DNA of 64,000 bases from Liolophura sinensis (lineage: Eukaryota > Mollusca > Polyplacophora > Chitonida > Chitonidae): NCBI RefSeq assembly GCF_032854445.1, contig NC_088295.1:42397385-42461384 (forward strand). The letters run 5' to 3'. This document shows positions 21,526-32,419 of the stretch, piece after piece (within the stretch, counting starts at the first letter, position 1; every line of letters starts with the position of its first letter). The position numbers and the translations under genes were made by a program. Below the pieces are notes generated by a model, which ran no database searches, had not been told where the DNA came from, and saw only the letters and a list, made by a program, of their open reading frames with translations.

Positions 21526-22410
21526 TACAAGCCTACCCAAAAACATAATACTATACAATATTAATGTAATACTATACAAGCTGTTGCAATGTTATACTAT
21601 ACAATGCTATAAAATGTTATACTATACAATGTTATTTTGCTCCCTTCTCGAGCACGACTCCCTCATCCTCCTCGCTCATTGGACGATGCAGCGAGGACCT
21701 CAATGAAATAACCCAGCGGGAAAACAGAGCGGCTCTCGCGCGAGATCAGTTTTGGCGCGAAATGAAGCTCACCCATTGGTCACTTTTAGCCCGAAATGGA
21801 GCTGAAGGAGCTGCTCTCGTGGGTGATGTCACGCCCGCCCATGGGTCAGTTTTCGCGCAAAATGGAGCTCACCCATTGGTCAGTTTTGGCGCGAAAGAGC
21901 TGAAGGAGCTGCGCTCATTGGTCCGTGGGGGCGCCTCGCATGAAGTACGTTCTGCAAAATGTAAGTCGTGATGGTTATTCTATGATTATTCCATTCATTT
22001 ATTTGTTTATTGATTCTTCATGATTTGACAAATGTCAGGCATTCCGTGCCATTGCCTCTGCACTGAAGAAGCTGCTCTCGCGCTTGACATCAATTTTGGC
22101 GTGAAATAGAGCTGAAGGAGCTGCTCAACCGAACTTTACAAGCCGACGTTGTGGTGAGAAATGGAGCTCACCCATGGATCAGTTTTGACACGACATAGAG
22201 TTGAAGGAGCTGCTCTCGCGCGTGAGATCAGTTTTGGCGCGAACAAAAAGGGGCTCACCCATGGGTCAGTTTTGGTGCGACATGGAGCTGAAGGAGCTGC
22301 TCTCGTCCGTGATATCCGTTTTGGCGCGAACGAAATGGAGCTCACCTATTGGTCAGTTTTGGCGCGAACGAAATGGTGCTGACCCATTGGTCAGTTTTCT
22401 TGGCGCGAAC
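21335..22410. promoter_or_regulatory. Cluster of E2F-like, CCAAT and CRE-like sites
   Basis: The palindrome TTTTGGCGCGAAA, a textbook E2F site, is present at 21404-21416, 21750-21762 and 21884-21896. Close variants lie at 21335, 21784, 21850, 22094, 22232, 22270, 22319, 22357 and 22399. Most are followed within about 20 bp by CCCATTGGTC (an inverted CCAAT box), and several by GTGACATCA/TGACGTCA-like sites. Known biology: E2F with NF-Y drives S-phase genes. That these sites are used is inference. Confidence 0.55.
21590..22062 (-). repeat. Right terminal inverted repeat of the Polinton-like element
   Basis: Mirror of 9293-9716: TATACTATACAATG repeats at the inner side, then CTCCCTTCTCGAGCACGACT, the E2F/CCAAT part and, at the outer end, CATTCCGTGCCATTGCCTCT. 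It has about 50 bp more than the left copy. Confidence 0.85.
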
Positions 22411-22449
22411 GACATGGAACTCACCCATTGGTCCGTTTGGGCGGTATGC

Positions 22450-23340
22450 AGGAGCGCGGACTCAACGACACACTCCCTCCTCCCCAACTTCCTCTCAATC
22501 GGACACGTTCAGCCCATTCTCTACTAATCACCATTTAAAGCCAATTTGAAGGCACCATAGGGATAGAAGTTGTTCCGCTTTAGGAACGAGAACTGTGATA
22601 TTTCAAATCTGGAATTGTAAATATCATTTGGTACAGTTTTTTAAATTACCCATTTTATGATCTTCGCTGACGGCGATCTGAGACTGGATCATGACGCTGT
22701 CAAAATATGTTTTTTTCGATACGTGGAATTCGAGTCACGTTTATATGACATTTCCAGTGGTCCATCTGGTATAATCTGCTGCAAGGGAAAGTCTTTGTAG
22801 CTTTTTGAAGCCGAGTATTGGTTCATAGAGGGCATGATTACAGACCGGTAAACAACTCCCCGCCAAGTCTATAAATGAAGAACAATGCAATAAAAACTAA
22901 GAAAGGAAAACTCAAAGTCCGTGTAAGTGTACACGTTGTATGGATAAGAAGAAAGTCGTTTTGAAGTCAGTTACCCATTAAAACAGAGTGTGTAAGTTTT
23001 TCTAAAAAGCAACGTTGACCGATTGACTGAATGATCAATGAAACTGAAGGTTTATCAAATGACTGCATCCGCTGCTTCATCTCATCGGATTATATAGCAT
23101 CTAGTTCCATGCCCTCTAGTAACTTAAAGGGGACACAGTGCAAAGGTTATCTCTTGACCCAGACACACCGGCCTTTCTTTCAGTCAAAGAAAAATGGCTG
23201 TCAGTTTACATGTCCTTAAAGGAGAAGAAAACTTAAATTACAAACAAATACCATTGAAAAGAGTAAGCATTTCCTCGCAGGTACATGACAAAAAACCTCT
23301 GTTTTCTCTATTTTGTACCTCAAGATGATAAATGATAAAT
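22450..23340. other. Intergenic, nothing recognised
   Basis: No domain or repeat identified. ORF 23031-23219 (+) is featureless. Confidence 0.4.
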
Positions 23341-23647
23341 AAAGTCAGCACCAGAATCCGCTGGGGGCGACTCCATTTTGCCCAAGAACTGGTCCTGGGG
23401 TCTTCTGTGTTAGGAGGAGAATTTCCGTGGGAATCCTCCGAAGTGCAGGTCGTACATTTCCGGTAGAACTCTTCTTCTCAAAAGGTAGCGAACAGAAAAG
23501 CGAACGTTTTCCGCTTGACGATCTGGAAAATTTTTGGACAGAATGTTGGACGTAGGTTCCGAGTTTACACGAACAAGCCGGCATTTGTAACGACTCTCAT
23601 TGGCTGAGAGGCAACACACACCCTGCACAAATTACAGGGTGTTAAAG

Positions 23648-23724
23648 ATGGAGGACGAGATGGACTCAGCGTTTTATGCCAGCTTTGCCGTTTTCAGACT
23701 TTACGTGAATGGCGAGGAAAAATG
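23648..23724 (+). CDS. Candidate first exon of an unknown gene
   Basis: An ATG at 23648 opens MEDEMDSAFYASFAVFRLYV and runs to a possible splice donor G|GTAAAA at 23725; read through, it stops at 23726. Upstream (23345-23640) is moderately GC-rich DNA with an inverted CCAAT box (ATTGGCTG, about 23597), as at a promoter. I do not recognise the peptide and could not find the following exon, so this may be chance. Confidence 0.25.
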
Positions 23725-23728
23725 GTAA

Positions 23729-25620
23729 AATTATGTCGCAGGCACCACCAGATAGAAAAAAGGTGCTCTTTTCAGCCCATAATGTCATGTTTTAAATTTT
23801 CTTCTTAATTAAGAGTTCAAATAGAATAGGCCTATTAGTTGTGACTGACAAATTATTCCGGACATTTCCTCTGTAAGACTTTCCCTAATGTTCGTATTAT
23901 GGCCTGCTGAATAAAAACTCTGTGCTCACGAGCACAAAGCATTTTTCTAGTGAACGTCGCCGATCAACTGCTTTTCATTAGTAAATCAATGCAACGTTAA
24001 AGGTATGGACTGACAAACAAAGCCGTACTCTTCCAAACCGACTTATATGCTGAGTCTTTTTGCACACAGTTCTAAACATAATTTTGTATTCTTCTTTCAA
24101 AAACAAATTAGTCTGCGCTCTGAAGCTCACTTGTATGTCTAAACAATTTCGTATTAAATTCGTAGAAGAATGTTTGTAGTTGTCATGCGTACTGAGTAAA
24201 CAGGACAGAACCTAGAGGATAGCAAAAACTGACATATTGCCGCAGTCAAGCTGGGTATTAAAATACATTTTCTTTGGCAGAAAAAAAAACATAATATAAT
24301 TTTTTTAATTTAACGCAAGATAATGTTCTCAAAGTAAACAACAAACGCACCTAACACTGTGAGGCGAGTTCACGCCTAGGCCCCAGGCCAGTTACACAGA
24401 AGTAATTTATCTTTTTGTCTCAGCGACCCGAACAAATCATTGATTCACCGAAAACCTCGTGCCACGAAACCTTCTTGGGATTGGCCTTTCATCCCTCTAC
24501 ACTGATACCTCAGCTGTATTTCTTTGGTTTGACGATAATCGCTTCACTGGAACACTGGTGCTTATTCCGACGAATTAAAAAGGCATATTTTTCGCTACAT
24601 GCATAAAGCCCAGGGCACTTTTTCTTGACAATTAAATTATGATCAATGAGCTCGCGTAAAATCTTCCGTTTTAGTTTTCCTGTCACTACCTTGAAAATAA
24701 TCAATCCTTCAAATATCAAGTAATTTTACTTGAAGCATTCAAACTTTCCTGGAGAACATTGTCATTTAATGAAAGGAAAACTGTGCCCAGTAGATAAAAG
24801 TAATCCGAATACTATTCAAGGATGGTATTGTAGTTCAAAGGCAGTGTGGCTTGGGGTAATTTATTTATTTATTTATTTATAAATGTATTGCAAGTCTTTT
24901 ATTATATTATATTCGAATTCCTTTACCAAAGCTGTTGAGTGTTCGAATTCCTTGATCAGTATTGTTGAGTGCTCCAATCCCTTGACCATTGTTGTTAAGT
25001 GTTCGAATCACTTGAACACTGAACAAATAAATCAATTAGTAAAACAATAAATGACCTTATAAAAAGCACCTGACCTGAACTTAACCGGACAAAACTTACG
25101 CACTTTGAGGCTCCATTTATTTTGCATTTAATTAAGATACCAGCCCTAAATAAGTAATGTGTGAGGAAACTGTTAAGAGGTGGCTATGACGATATACAGT
25201 CAGAAACTTTTGAGGCAGAGGCTTTTTGGGCAGATACTTTTGAGCCATTTCCAGTTCCAACGCTAACGGTGAGAATGTTTAGAGAAATACATAGAGGATG
25301 AAAAAAGGCCTGTATATTCACCAGGACTCCGAACACTGAAGAATTAAATAGCCGCATTCCATGACGATGATACCACAGGTGCTCGGAACTAGCCCGTAAA
25401 CCCTATGTATGCCATATACTAGCCACCTACATATATATATAAGAAGTAAAGGTACGAAACGACTTTCGGCCCACACCACCTAATACCTCCGAAATTCAAG
25501 AAATAAAGCCTTCAACCTCCAACATTTCCACTCGTTTCCCTACCTGGGGCTACTATCTTCACAGTTACTATTTCCAAACCAGTTGTATTTTGTCCCAGTG
25601 GCAATCATATGTGCTATCTG
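23729..25620. other. Intergenic or intronic, nothing firm
   Basis: Three imperfect units of about 30 bp (GTTCGAATTCCTTGATC type) lie at 24910-25020. A lysine-rich minus-strand ORF (24719-24510) ends in a stop but has only a weak acceptor. No gene called. Confidence 0.35.
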
Positions 25621-25623
25621 AAC

Positions 25624-25654
25624 CTATAAGATATCGACTGTGTCCTGCCGCCAT
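25624..25654 (-). CDS. Candidate first exon, minus strand
   Basis: On the minus strand an AAGATGGCGGC start (YY1-like context) begins MAAGHSRYLI and meets a possible donor (ATAG|GTTCAG). Just upstream lie TGACGTCA and TGCATTATGGGA, both common near start sites. Peptide not recognised, no second exon found. Confidence 0.2.
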
Positions 25655-26049
25655 CTTTCTCTGCTCTGTTTATCCCATAATGCACTGCGTTATGACGTCA
25701 AATCGAAATAAATCTAGGCACCACTGAGGCTGATCTAAGCATTCGACTGTCACTGAATTTTATGCTTCAGCTGTTAGTGGTGGCTTCTAAGATGACAGCA
25801 GTGCTGACCTAGTTATCGCGGACGTCAGAGAAAGCACCTCGGCTTAAAAAGGGCGTTTCAATAATTTTACTGTATTTTATAAATGAAAACAGGAAAAAAT
25901 AACCCTGGTATGCGAAAAATACAAAGGGCAAAATTTAAATTCTTCAGTTCTAATAAATTCAGAGAAAAAATGTTATATCATAAGATTTAATTTGTTTTAA
26001 ACATTGTCCGATGAGATGCCGTCTTCTCCATTCGGCATCCTACCCCATC

Positions 26050-26485
26050 TCCTTTTCTCATACTGGCCTAGCGTCGTTGTAGTCTCGACTAGTTGCGCAA
26101 CGCTTCACGTCTCAACGCTTACAATGTTAACTTCGTTACTCAGCGAAGGTCCAGGCCAATTGTATTTGTTATCGCACAAGTCTCGCGCAAATAATGGGCA
26201 GCAGCCTAAAGACCTGCTTTCCGCACCCAACGGAACGCCACCATACGTCTCATTCGATTTAGAATAGATCTATTACATCCATGAAGGCTTCCACGCTATA
26301 CGCGCCTCGACGAATGTCGCCATTTTCTCACTGCTGCACTATGAAGCAGGACATGCGCGAAGCTGCTCAACATAGCGGCAGGTGCCTTGTTCGATATGAA
26401 AGACATTCGCCCGGACCTTCGTTGAGTACGAAGTTAACACTGAAAGCGTCGAGACTCCAACAACGCTAGGCCAGAATAAGAAAAG
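26050..26485. repeat. Inverted repeat with arms of about 140 bp
   Basis: Arms at about 26050-26200 and 26345-26485 are imperfect reverse complements: CTGGCCTAGCGTCGTTGTAG against the complement of CCAACAACGCTAGGCCAG, and GTTAACTTCGTTACTCAGCGAAGG against CCTTCGTTGAGTACGAAGTTAAC. The spacer is about 150 bp. It looks like a foldback or MITE-type element; target duplication not found. Confidence 0.6.
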
Positions 26486-26594
26486 CAGTTGGAGTCTTTC
26501 GGGGCTAGCCCTGCAGGTGGCATATTTACATTGACCGCTGGCCATCCTTAGCCCGAGAGCTATGTGGACCCGATTTTTGTATGATGCTCGCATA

Positions 26595-27389
26595 GTTGCG
26601 GAATATAATTCCTTGTATCGATAAACACGAAGTGTTGAGAGAGTTACGGGAAATAACTGCCTCTACTGTGTCGGATCGACAGTAAGCCATATTTTCCGCA
26701 TCTTCACGCGCGCATTAAATATCCCCTAGCGTAAATCAATGTCAAGTGAGTGGTTCCCCATAATAAACTAACCTAGTATGAGTCTCGCCGTAACAAACAT
26801 GATCCATGACAACCGCACAAATTTCACAAAATAAATACATTTCAGACAGCGCGCCCACTGTGGCCATAAGTCGCCTGTCACCATTTTGATCACTTGCGAG
26901 AACGAACGAGGCTGAAGCCATTAGCGCCACCTAGCGACAAGGGTAGTGAATCAGCCAATTCGATAACTAGACGTGCTTAGTGTTTCTATAATGATTGCCA
27001 TAGGTATTATCTCCCTTAAACGACCTGATTTGTTTTCTGCGGTCACATCGATCAAGTGACTTGCATGTACGACTATCAGAGCGAGATGGCAGCCACAGTG
27101 GTTGTGTCGTATGAAAATGTATTTATTTTGTGAAATTTTTGCGGTTGTCGTGGGTCGTTTTTGGTTCGGCGAAACTCATAACTGGTTAGTCCATTATGGG
27201 GACCACTCGGTTGACACCGATTTACGCTAGGGAAGATTCAATGCGTATGTAAAGATGCGGTAAATGTGGCTTACCGTCGATCCGACACATTAGAAGCAGC
27301 TATTCCCTTAACTCTCTCAACACTATGTTGATCGATACAGAGAGTTACATTCCGTTGTTGGATCGATACAGAGAGTTACATTCCGCAAC
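26595..27389. mobile_element. Foldback/MITE-type DNA element with TA target duplication
   Basis: The ends read GTTGCGGAATATAA and the complement TTACATTCCGCAAC, immediately flanked by TA on both sides. The arms pair for about 300 bp: GTGTTGAGAGAGTTACGGGA pairs with the sequence near 27310, GTGTCGGATCGACAGTAAGC with 27275, and ACAACCGCACAAATTTCACA with 27120-27145. A TA duplication is the signature of Tc1/mariner-type transposases. There is no transposase ORF, so it is non-autonomous. Confidence 0.75.
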
Positions 27390-27724
27390 TAAATGCTTGC
27401 AAAGAACTACCTCCTCGTTCAGTTCCGATGCATGCGCGTTAGATTCGTCCTTGGGTACACATAAAGCACGGCACTTCAGAAAGCTGAAATATTTACGCAT
27501 ATTTTGCCACAATCGCAATTTGCCTATACATCACCATTCTCCTCTAAATTTTAACCGAATTCGAAAATAAGCTCGTATTTAGGTCACGATTTATTAGGTC
27601 ACGATGTCGACACGGTATGCGGGCGTAAGTCACGACTGTGAAATATCTTGGATTTGCTGGTCGCAAAGGTTACGAAACGTGCAAAAAATTGACAGAGGAA
27701 CAGGGGATGTCTAGGTAAACATAC

Positions 27725-27877
27725 TTTATTGGAGAATTGACCGGTTAATGCATGTATTGGTTCATTTTGCATGGATTTTTGTTGTGCGGAAAGTCGTTCT
27801 TTTTCCGCGCAACCTGATAGCAACATGTTTGATTGGATAAAGTTCTCAATATGGCTGCGTCGACTCACACCAGCCAT
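27725..27877 (-). CDS. Candidate first exon, minus strand
   Basis: Read on the minus strand, ATG at 27877 opens 51 codons (MAGVSRRSHIENFIQSN..., ending LTGQFSNK) to a good donor AAA|GTATGT. Codon use looks coding, but I recognise no domain and could not follow it leftwards past the foldback element. May be a real, unfamiliar gene or chance. Confidence 0.28.
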
Positions 27878-28187
27878 TTGTGCAGTATTGTCATTTTGTT
27901 CTACATGTTATTCGGTGAAATGCCATTACAATAATAAAGTATGATACCGTTTAGTAAGCTCGAATATCCTGCTTTCGACTGAAATACGTTTTAGCCAGGT
28001 GCTGTCTTGTAACGTCGAATGATCTCCATGCAATACCGTACGTTGAATCTCATGGTCGAAAACACGATGATCAATGCAGCCTATACTGATGATTTCAATA
28101 AAAACAGTTCCAAGCAAACGAAATAAGACCGAAAAAAACAGTCATTAGACAAAATATAAAAAAAATTATAGATTTTATTCTTCAAAG

Positions 28188-28349
28188 AAAGCTGCTGTAA
28201 TAAATGAGCTTGTGTGGGCTGTTCCACGAAAAAAACTTTTCAAACAAGACCAAAAAATACAGGTCTACACCAGGAAAAATACAGAAAAACTATTCACTGA
28301 GAGCTTGTGCATGCTCTTTGAAAAAAAGCTAAATGGATGGTTTCTGTGA
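28188..28349 (+). CDS. Candidate exon of an unknown gene
   Basis: After a pyrimidine-rich tract and AG at 28186-28187 an open frame reads KAAVINELVWAVPRKKLFKQ and on to NTEKLFTESLCMLFEKKLNG before a stop at 28347. The composition looks protein-like. Possible donors (CAG|GTCTAC at about 28262) are weak. No family recognised. Confidence 0.25.
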   Translation, partial: KAAVINELVWAVPRKKLFKQDQKIQVYTRKNTEKLFTESLCMLFEKKLNGWFL

Positions 28350-28461
28350 TGTCTGGCAAATGTGGCTGTGAGCTCTTTCTGTTCATAAAATCATTTGTTA
28401 AGATGGTTCTTCATTTCCAAAAAAGGAATTGGCGCATTCTGTGTTCTCTTAATTTAAACAG

Positions 28462-28617
28462 GAGTTACAAGAATTATTCTTCTGGCCTGATCGTAAAGGT
28501 CTTCCCAATGACCGTAAGGTGGATGGTGAAAACAAGCATGGAAGTAGGAGAAACCAGTTGAAAGGGTTTGTGAGTCCTGAGTATGGCTCAAAAAGGAAAT
28601 CAAGTCACTATGAATAA
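28462..28617 (+). CDS. Candidate terminal exon of an unknown gene
   Basis: A clear acceptor (TTCTCTTAATTTAAACAG) precedes 51 codons that begin ELQELFFWPDRKGLPNDRKV, become rich in Lys, Arg and Ser, and stop at 28615. Together with the frame at 28188 it may be the 3' end of a plus-strand gene. I do not recognise it. Confidence 0.28.
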   Translation, partial: ELQELFFWPDRKGLPNDRKVDGENKHGSRRNQLKGFVSPEYGSKRKSSHYE

Positions 28618-28619
28618 AT

Positions 28620-29334
28620 CGAAAGGAGTTGTACCTGAAAGGAAATTCAGAATATGTTGACTTCAGCAAAAGTTCCTGATTGGAGTTGTTTGATCCAATA
28701 TTTTCTGTATCTGTCCGATCTTGTGTGTTGGTACCAAATTGCATCTTATTAAACGTGTATTGTTTAAATAATCTAACTAAATCCATTTGAATAAAGACAT
28801 ATCAAATATGTCCACGTATCAAATATGTTCAAATGCCACGGAAAGCCCATATCTTGGGATACAGTTGACTGCAAATTGCATAATGTTAGCTTTCATACTT
28901 TTCGATTCACAAGCCATTGAAATTCAGTAACTTCTGTTATGTTTCATATCCATATTAAATTACAGAAGGATCAGTCCAGTGGTTCTTAAGAAGATGATGT
29001 TCAAAGTTTTGCCCGAAATCCAATAAGGACATGGAAAAACAGCTGCGATTTGTATTTTTCTTTAAAAAATACAAAAGCCATTGCCCGAAGTAATAATTTT
29101 TCAATTTAGAATAAGAACATCTCTCTTCCAGCTTTCAGCATGGAAGCTTACAATAATGCTATATTGTATGTTACAGTGTTTGTTTGATATTAATTTCGTA
29201 TTTATTTCACATAAATACTGTGAGATGAAAAATATAAGGGATGAGACAAGTACATAAAATTTAGTAGTTCTACCCAAAACATTTGAAATCCAAGCCAACC
29301 TTTAGTCGACTTTTACATACTTAGGTAATGTAAT
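28620..29334. other. Intergenic, nothing recognised
   Basis: AT-rich, no exon recognised. Confidence 0.35.
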
Positions 29335-29412
29335 GTTCACAGAGTCTTGGTGACAAGAAGCCGTTGACGACACTCGCATGGTCATTTGCGCAGCCTAATG
29401 TTCGTCATAGAC
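29335..29412. repeat. Second copy of the 7735-7815 segment
   Basis: CAGAGTCTTGGTGACAAGAAGCC and the following 50 bp resemble 7741-7815 in the same orientation. Confidence 0.4.
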
Positions 29413-29649
29413 CACTTATCTTCCACCAATATGGTATGCATTTATACGCATGTCACACGTTGGAAAGTTCGCTTCCACTACATATAAATTTGATCGTCAT
29501 GGTGTGAGTAAAAAGCTCCTGAGTATGGCGTTAAATAATAAAATAAAAACAATAAATAAATTTATGTTTGTCTCACTGATGTCCCATGCAGATTTTCCTA
29601 ATATTTATATGTTGCATGCAGCGTCAGTAATCAGTCCTTTAAGGTCTTG

Positions 29650-29702
29650 AATATTCTTGAGTACGGCGTAAAACACCAGTCAAATAAAATAAATAAATTT
29701 AA
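29650..29702 (+). mobile_element. SINE 3'-end fragment
   Basis: GAGTACGGCGTAAAACACCA followed by an AAATAAAT tail matches the 3' end of the SINE at 44662-44878. Confidence 0.75.
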
Positions 29703-29709
29703 GGTCTTG

Positions 29710-31480
29710 TGACGGATAGATGCCTTTAGACTTTTGTCCCAGTAATATAACTGCATATATGCAAATTCCTATTTCTACACTCCTAGATGTATACCAAAGG
29801 AAAGATCAAGAATAGGAGCTGAACTAAATTTACTTTGTGTTGTAAAACTCTCATGATTGGTGTACTAGCTAAAATACTCAAGTCTTTTCTCTTTTTTCAG
29901 CTTGTATACGTTGCCTAAACATTTAGAAATACGACCATAATTGTAAGTGTGTACGTTTACTCCGAACTATGTGGGAGGAGTACATGTCGCTCTGAAGTAA
30001 ATGTGATGTACCGTATTGCTTTTATCAAAGTCCATGCATTTTGACACCTAACATTTATGAGTAATGTACGGTCATATCTACTTACAACTAATTGGACAAG
30101 TTTTGAGTTTTTGTGGCTCAAGCTTTCAATATGGTTTGAAAAGCTTTCCGAGGCTTTTAAAAGACTCTTGTTGTTTTGGCTTTCTGAGAGTCAGAATACA
30201 TTGTCCGTGCCATATAATAACACAGCTCTGACATTTGCTCTGTCCTTCTACAACGCGTTTTTGTGTAAAGGAAGCAGACATGCATGAACCTCCCACAAAT
30301 ACTCTATTGGTTACATGTAAAAGCGGATAGCAGGAAGCGGGTAAATAACCCAACACCTAACCTACAGCTGTAAGTATATAGTGCACATAAAATACATTCG
30401 CCTTGAAGGAAAATACAGTCTTTGTCGCGGCACGCAAGTTACAGGAGATGGTGGAAAAGTGCCTGCTTCCTATACATTGTTGACACAAGGCACAATTAAA
30501 CCTATTTGGGAGGTGAGGTATAAAATGCATGCTACAGCTGTTAGTTAAAAAGAGAAACTTTGCACACGCTTCTAAGATTCTCAAGGTAACATAGCTATAA
30601 ATATTTCCATGACATAGCCCCAGATGTCACTTGTAATAATGATGTTCACGCAGAGAAGTCATACTTTAGAAACCTGAGGATAAAACTCATATATTTCGAT
30701 ACACTTGGAAAGGGAATAACGACTGACGTTTTAACATTTTCCCACTGGAATGGCATAGCTCTGTATGTCTTTATTATTTTTTTTTAAGAAAAGATGTAGT
30801 TGACAAATCCTGTAAGTTACAGCTGAGATGTAACGTTCCGTCAATCCCCATCCTCAATTAAGATGTCCTGGTGTCGTCTCAAAAGACACCAAAATCAATG
30901 TGCACGCAGAGATCTCAACGTTCACCAATAAACGTGACAAGAATATTATACAAAAAACTACCACTAAAACACGGAATAATGGATTATTATATTTTATGTT
31001 GAGGTTTTGAAGTTGCAGGTTCATTTATGACTGGACTGTTCTCCTTTCTGCAGATCAATTATACATATTTATTGAATAGGATTTAAGGTTCGGATCCATT
31101 TGTATCTCAAATAATCCCAGAGGGACCAAAATCATTTCCTTTGGTAGTCGATTTGCAGAGCCAAATGCCTTCAGTTTATTTATTCAAAATCGGTCAAGAG
31201 AAACTTGATCTCTTAGATCCGTTCCAAAATATCTAGATTTTCCTTGAGAACTTCACTCACAGTCTATTTGTTTGAGAAATCCCTGTGATTTGGACACCCT
31301 ATAATACTGGATTTCACATGCAACTAACAGGTGGATACCTTTAACTAAATCACAATAACAACAATGCTAACGTTGTATGTTTATAATCTGTTGTTATCAC
31401 TCGGATATCAGGTAAACTATTTACTTACAACTGGAGCCTAATACCTGGCTGACGTCAAACAGCTTTCCGGAATCGGTAGC
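29710..31480. other. Intergenic, nothing recognised
   Basis: AT-rich, no recognisable exon or repeat. Confidence 0.35.
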
Positions 31481-31718
31481 CAAGTGACGGGACAGACAAG
31501 ATGGCCGGATTTCCGTTGGACGTGATGCCTCGACGTGAGGCGATTCAACAAGGCCAAGAATGACATAAACTTTAAACCACTGGCGATGCAGATATCACTG
31601 GCAGCTTACAAGGAAGGCACGTCCATATATACATGAAAGCCACGGAGCTCGTAGACCCAAGACCACGAGATACCGTTTTTGAGTGAAAGCACATAGGTTG
31701 CTATCGGGTTATATGAAC

Positions 31719-31721
<3 letters not shown>

Positions 31722-31791
<70 letters not shown>
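31722..31791. repeat. (TA)n microsatellite, about 35 repeats
   Basis: Uninterrupted alternating AT of about 70 bp. It could be strongly variable in length. Confidence 0.97.
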
Positions 31792-31794
<3 letters not shown>

Positions 31795-32216
31795 GCTAAT
31801 AGAGGGTGCAATAGACACAATGCACGTAACTATAGATTTTAGTTTGCGTTCGCGCCTGGCTTACAGATCGCTGTCCATAATGATTTTGTAACTAACATGT
31901 CATCATGTCCAACAGTGTAATCGAACAATCACCATTAGGGTCCAAGCTATTCTTCTCTTGCTTTAAATGAACAATACCTTACTACCTAGCCTGCAAAAGA
32001 CCCATCGCTAAACCAGGAATGTACAACAGACTACAAGGCTTAGGCCCGAATTGCTTCAGTGAGGGGAGGTTCCATGTTAACCATACCTTGCCACTTTCCC
32101 CGCAAAACGTCATCGCAGAGGCAGGAACGGACCATACATTACGCAGCTATTTTGTCCCAAAATAAATTGGACGGAGAAGGTTCCAAGCTGTCCTCTAAAG
32201 CCTGGTTCTCGTATTT

Positions 32217-32256
32217 GGCGGATGATCGCCGGTGGCAGGCGGTTGAATCATCCGCC
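32217..32256. repeat. Nested perfect hairpin
   Basis: GGCGGATGAT at 32217-32226 is the exact reverse complement of ATCATCCGCC at 32247-32256. The loop contains a smaller CGCC/GGCG stem. It sits in a GC-rich island within a 116-codon ORF (32059-32409, +) that has no recognisable domain. Confidence 0.6.
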
Positions 32257-32419
32257 GGGACCGGCGACTCGAGTGCTCCCATAACGTTGCACACCAGCGC
32301 TGACCACATTGAACACATTTCAACTTTACCGGTGCCGAACGATGATGGACCGCCGGCGATAAATCAAGGCCATGTTTTCATAAAGCTGGCAAATGAGCAC
32401 CAGGCATAAGAAATACATA

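Larger units (their letters stand above)
9293..22062. mobile_element. Decayed Polinton/Maverick-like (adintovirus-like) element
   Basis: A 12.8-kb unit is bounded by inverted repeats (9293-9716 and 21590-22062) whose outer ends read TGCAGAGGCAAT and ATTGCCTCTGCA. Inside the left part are remnants of a capsid-type protein (+), an adenain-like cysteine protease (+) and a protein-primed family B DNA polymerase (-), the gene set of Polinton/Maverick elements. All are broken by frameshifts and stops. Integrase, packaging ATPase and the double-jelly-roll major capsid gene are not visible. They may have been lost, or removed with the DNA now replaced by the Penelope cluster at 14.1-19.7 kb. I could not find a convincing target-site duplication, so the exact ends are tentative. 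This is an old genomic copy, not a functional virus. Confidence 0.75.

Noticed and set aside
24510-24719. Lysine-rich minus-strand ORF resembling a small DNA-binding exon
   Set aside because: Weak acceptor, no partner exon and no family I can name.
31511-31573. ATGGCCGGATTTCC start with CpG-rich upstream and TGACGTCA
   Set aside because: Only 20 codons before a stop, with no convincing donor. Possibly a promoter, but unsupported.
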